Shown: in pieces, positions 5,689 through 5,915 of the stretch
Numbering within the stretch: the stretch's first letter is position 1
How the letters are laid out: each line of letters opens with the position of its first letter
Origin: CAZYWA01 sp964650975 [NCBI: uncultured bacterium]
GTDB lineage: Bacteria; JADJOY01
Direction of reading: 5' to 3'
DNA: 5,915 bases
Assembly: GCA_964650975.1 (NCBI GenBank)
Contig: CAZYWA010000503.1
Location: forward strand, 1 to 5,915
The notes under the pieces: model-generated
Database searches by the model: none
What the model saw: only the letters and a program-made list of their open reading frames with translations
What the model was told of the DNA's origin: nothing
Translations under genes and position numbers: made by a program

Positions 5689-5716
5689 GCCCGCCGAGGG
5701 ACCGGCGGGCCTCCAG
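5689..5716 (-). repeat. Hairpin repeat copy 5
   Basis: Read on the minus strand: foot CTGGAG (5716-5711), stem GCCCGCCG (5710-5703), loop GTCCCT (5702-5697) and stem CGGCGGGC (5696-5689). The stem is a perfect 8 bp and is again unlike the stems of the other copies. Confidence 0.75.
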
Positions 5717-5811
5717 GGGAGGGATCAGGGTCGCTGTTCGGAGGACCGTCTCCCGATGGATTCACAGACTTCAAGGGACCGGTGAGGCCAAACTGACTGA
5801 GCCCAAACGTG

Positions 5812-5845
5812 CGACGGGCGCCTGGCCAAAGCCAGGCGCCCGTCG
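5812..5845. terminator. Perfect 15-bp stem-loop, probable terminator
   Basis: CGACGGGCGCCTGGC (5812-5826) and its exact complement (5831-5845) enclose the four-base loop CAAA. The hairpin is very stable and intergenic. Neither side has a strong T-tract: the plus side has ATTT about ten bases on, and the minus side has CGTTT. It lies 9-13 bases after stop codons on the minus strand, so termination of a gene entering from the right edge is the best guess. It lacks the GTCCCT loop and CTGGAG foot, so it is not part of the repeat family. Confidence 0.6.
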
Positions 5846-5854
5846 ATACGCCAT

Positions 5855-5915
5855 TTAGTTACCGGTTCGGCGCGGAGTCGCGCCGGATTTGGGGGTGGGG
5901 CCCCGAAAAAATCGC
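5855..5915 (-). CDS. Possible C-terminal end of a gene running in from the right edge
   Basis: On the minus strand, two frames run from the window edge to closely spaced TAA stops just before the 15-bp hairpin. One stops at 5857-5855 and ends PKSGATPRRTGN. The other stops at 5861-5859 and ends IRRDSAPNR, with more GC at third positions. About 19 codons are too few to choose a frame or identify a product. The position right before a terminator-like hairpin is the main support. Confidence 0.2.
   Translation of the reverse strand, partial: RFFRGPTPKSGATPRRTGN

Larger units (their letters stand above)
5631..5716. repeat. Second inverted pair of hairpin repeats (REP/BIME-like unit), 86 bp
   Basis: Copies 4 (plus) and 5 (minus) face each other across a 30-nt linker (5659-5688), with feet outward, matching the geometry of the pair at 3-85. 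The linkers share only short stretches such as GCAC followed by TTCGA. The conserved parts are therefore the hairpin feet and loops and the spacing, not the linker sequence. Confidence 0.7.

Noticed and set aside
5774-5779. A sixth AGGGAC, possible extra member of the hairpin family
   Set aside because: The flanks (CTTCA on the left, CGGTG on the right) are not complementary, and no CTCCAG foot follows, so it is only a hexamer match.
5058-5858. Long open frames on both strands over 5208-5811
   Set aside because: Translations are Arg/Ala/Pro/Gly-rich with no motifs, several overlap one another, they cross the hairpin repeats, and none has a credible ribosome site. This is typical of random open frames in GC-rich DNA.

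Overview
The window is strongly GC-rich bacterial DNA with densely packed genes, TGA as the stop of all seven well-supported genes, and GTG/TTG starts. A heptose-bisphosphate phosphatase (GmhB type), a lipoprotein-like M23 peptidase and an exported DUF4124 protein point to a Gram-negative organism. A high-GC proteobacterial-grade lineage such as Myxococcota or Binatota is my guess; the sequence does not settle it.

Layout. Positions 1-116 hold an inverted pair of small hairpin repeats. Positions 117-1603 (minus strand) hold a two-gene surface-sugar operon: an NAD-dependent sugar-nucleotide epimerase/dehydratase, then a GmhB-like HAD phosphatase, joined by an ATGA start/stop overlap. The epimerase reading frame is interrupted by one in-frame TAG at codon 80 and is otherwise full length. 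A 131-bp divergent region follows. On the plus strand come an M23 peptidase (1735-2490), a class I SAM methyltransferase 19 bp downstream (2510-3127), an exported DUF4124 protein (3213-3923) behind its own likely promoter, and an unrecognised 169-aa protein (3965-4474). A histidine phosphatase (4509-5207, minus) converges on that last gene. From 5208 to the right edge I see no convincing complete gene. This stretch contains three more copies of the hairpin repeat, a perfect 15-bp stem-loop, and perhaps the last codons of a minus-strand gene entering from the right.

The most interesting signal is the hairpin family. Five copies, all intergenic, share an invariant loop GTCCCT closed by CG/CG and a 5' foot (C/T)TGGAG. 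The stems differ almost completely in sequence, yet each is self-complementary, which is compensatory variation. Four of the five form two face-to-face pairs with outward feet and linkers of 29 and 30 nt, giving units of 83 and 86 bp. The GGAG foot at the base of a hairpin, and the inverted pairing, recall REP/BIME elements mobilised by RAYT (TnpA-REP) transposases. The freely varying stem with a fixed loop is not typical of a REP family. No transposase is visible here.

How the genes fit together: the minus-strand operon probably makes a sugar-nucleotide or heptose intermediate for surface glycans, and the M23 protein remodels peptidoglycan or regulates amidases at the envelope. The link of the methyltransferase, DUF4124 protein, unknown protein and histidine phosphatase to these is not evident.
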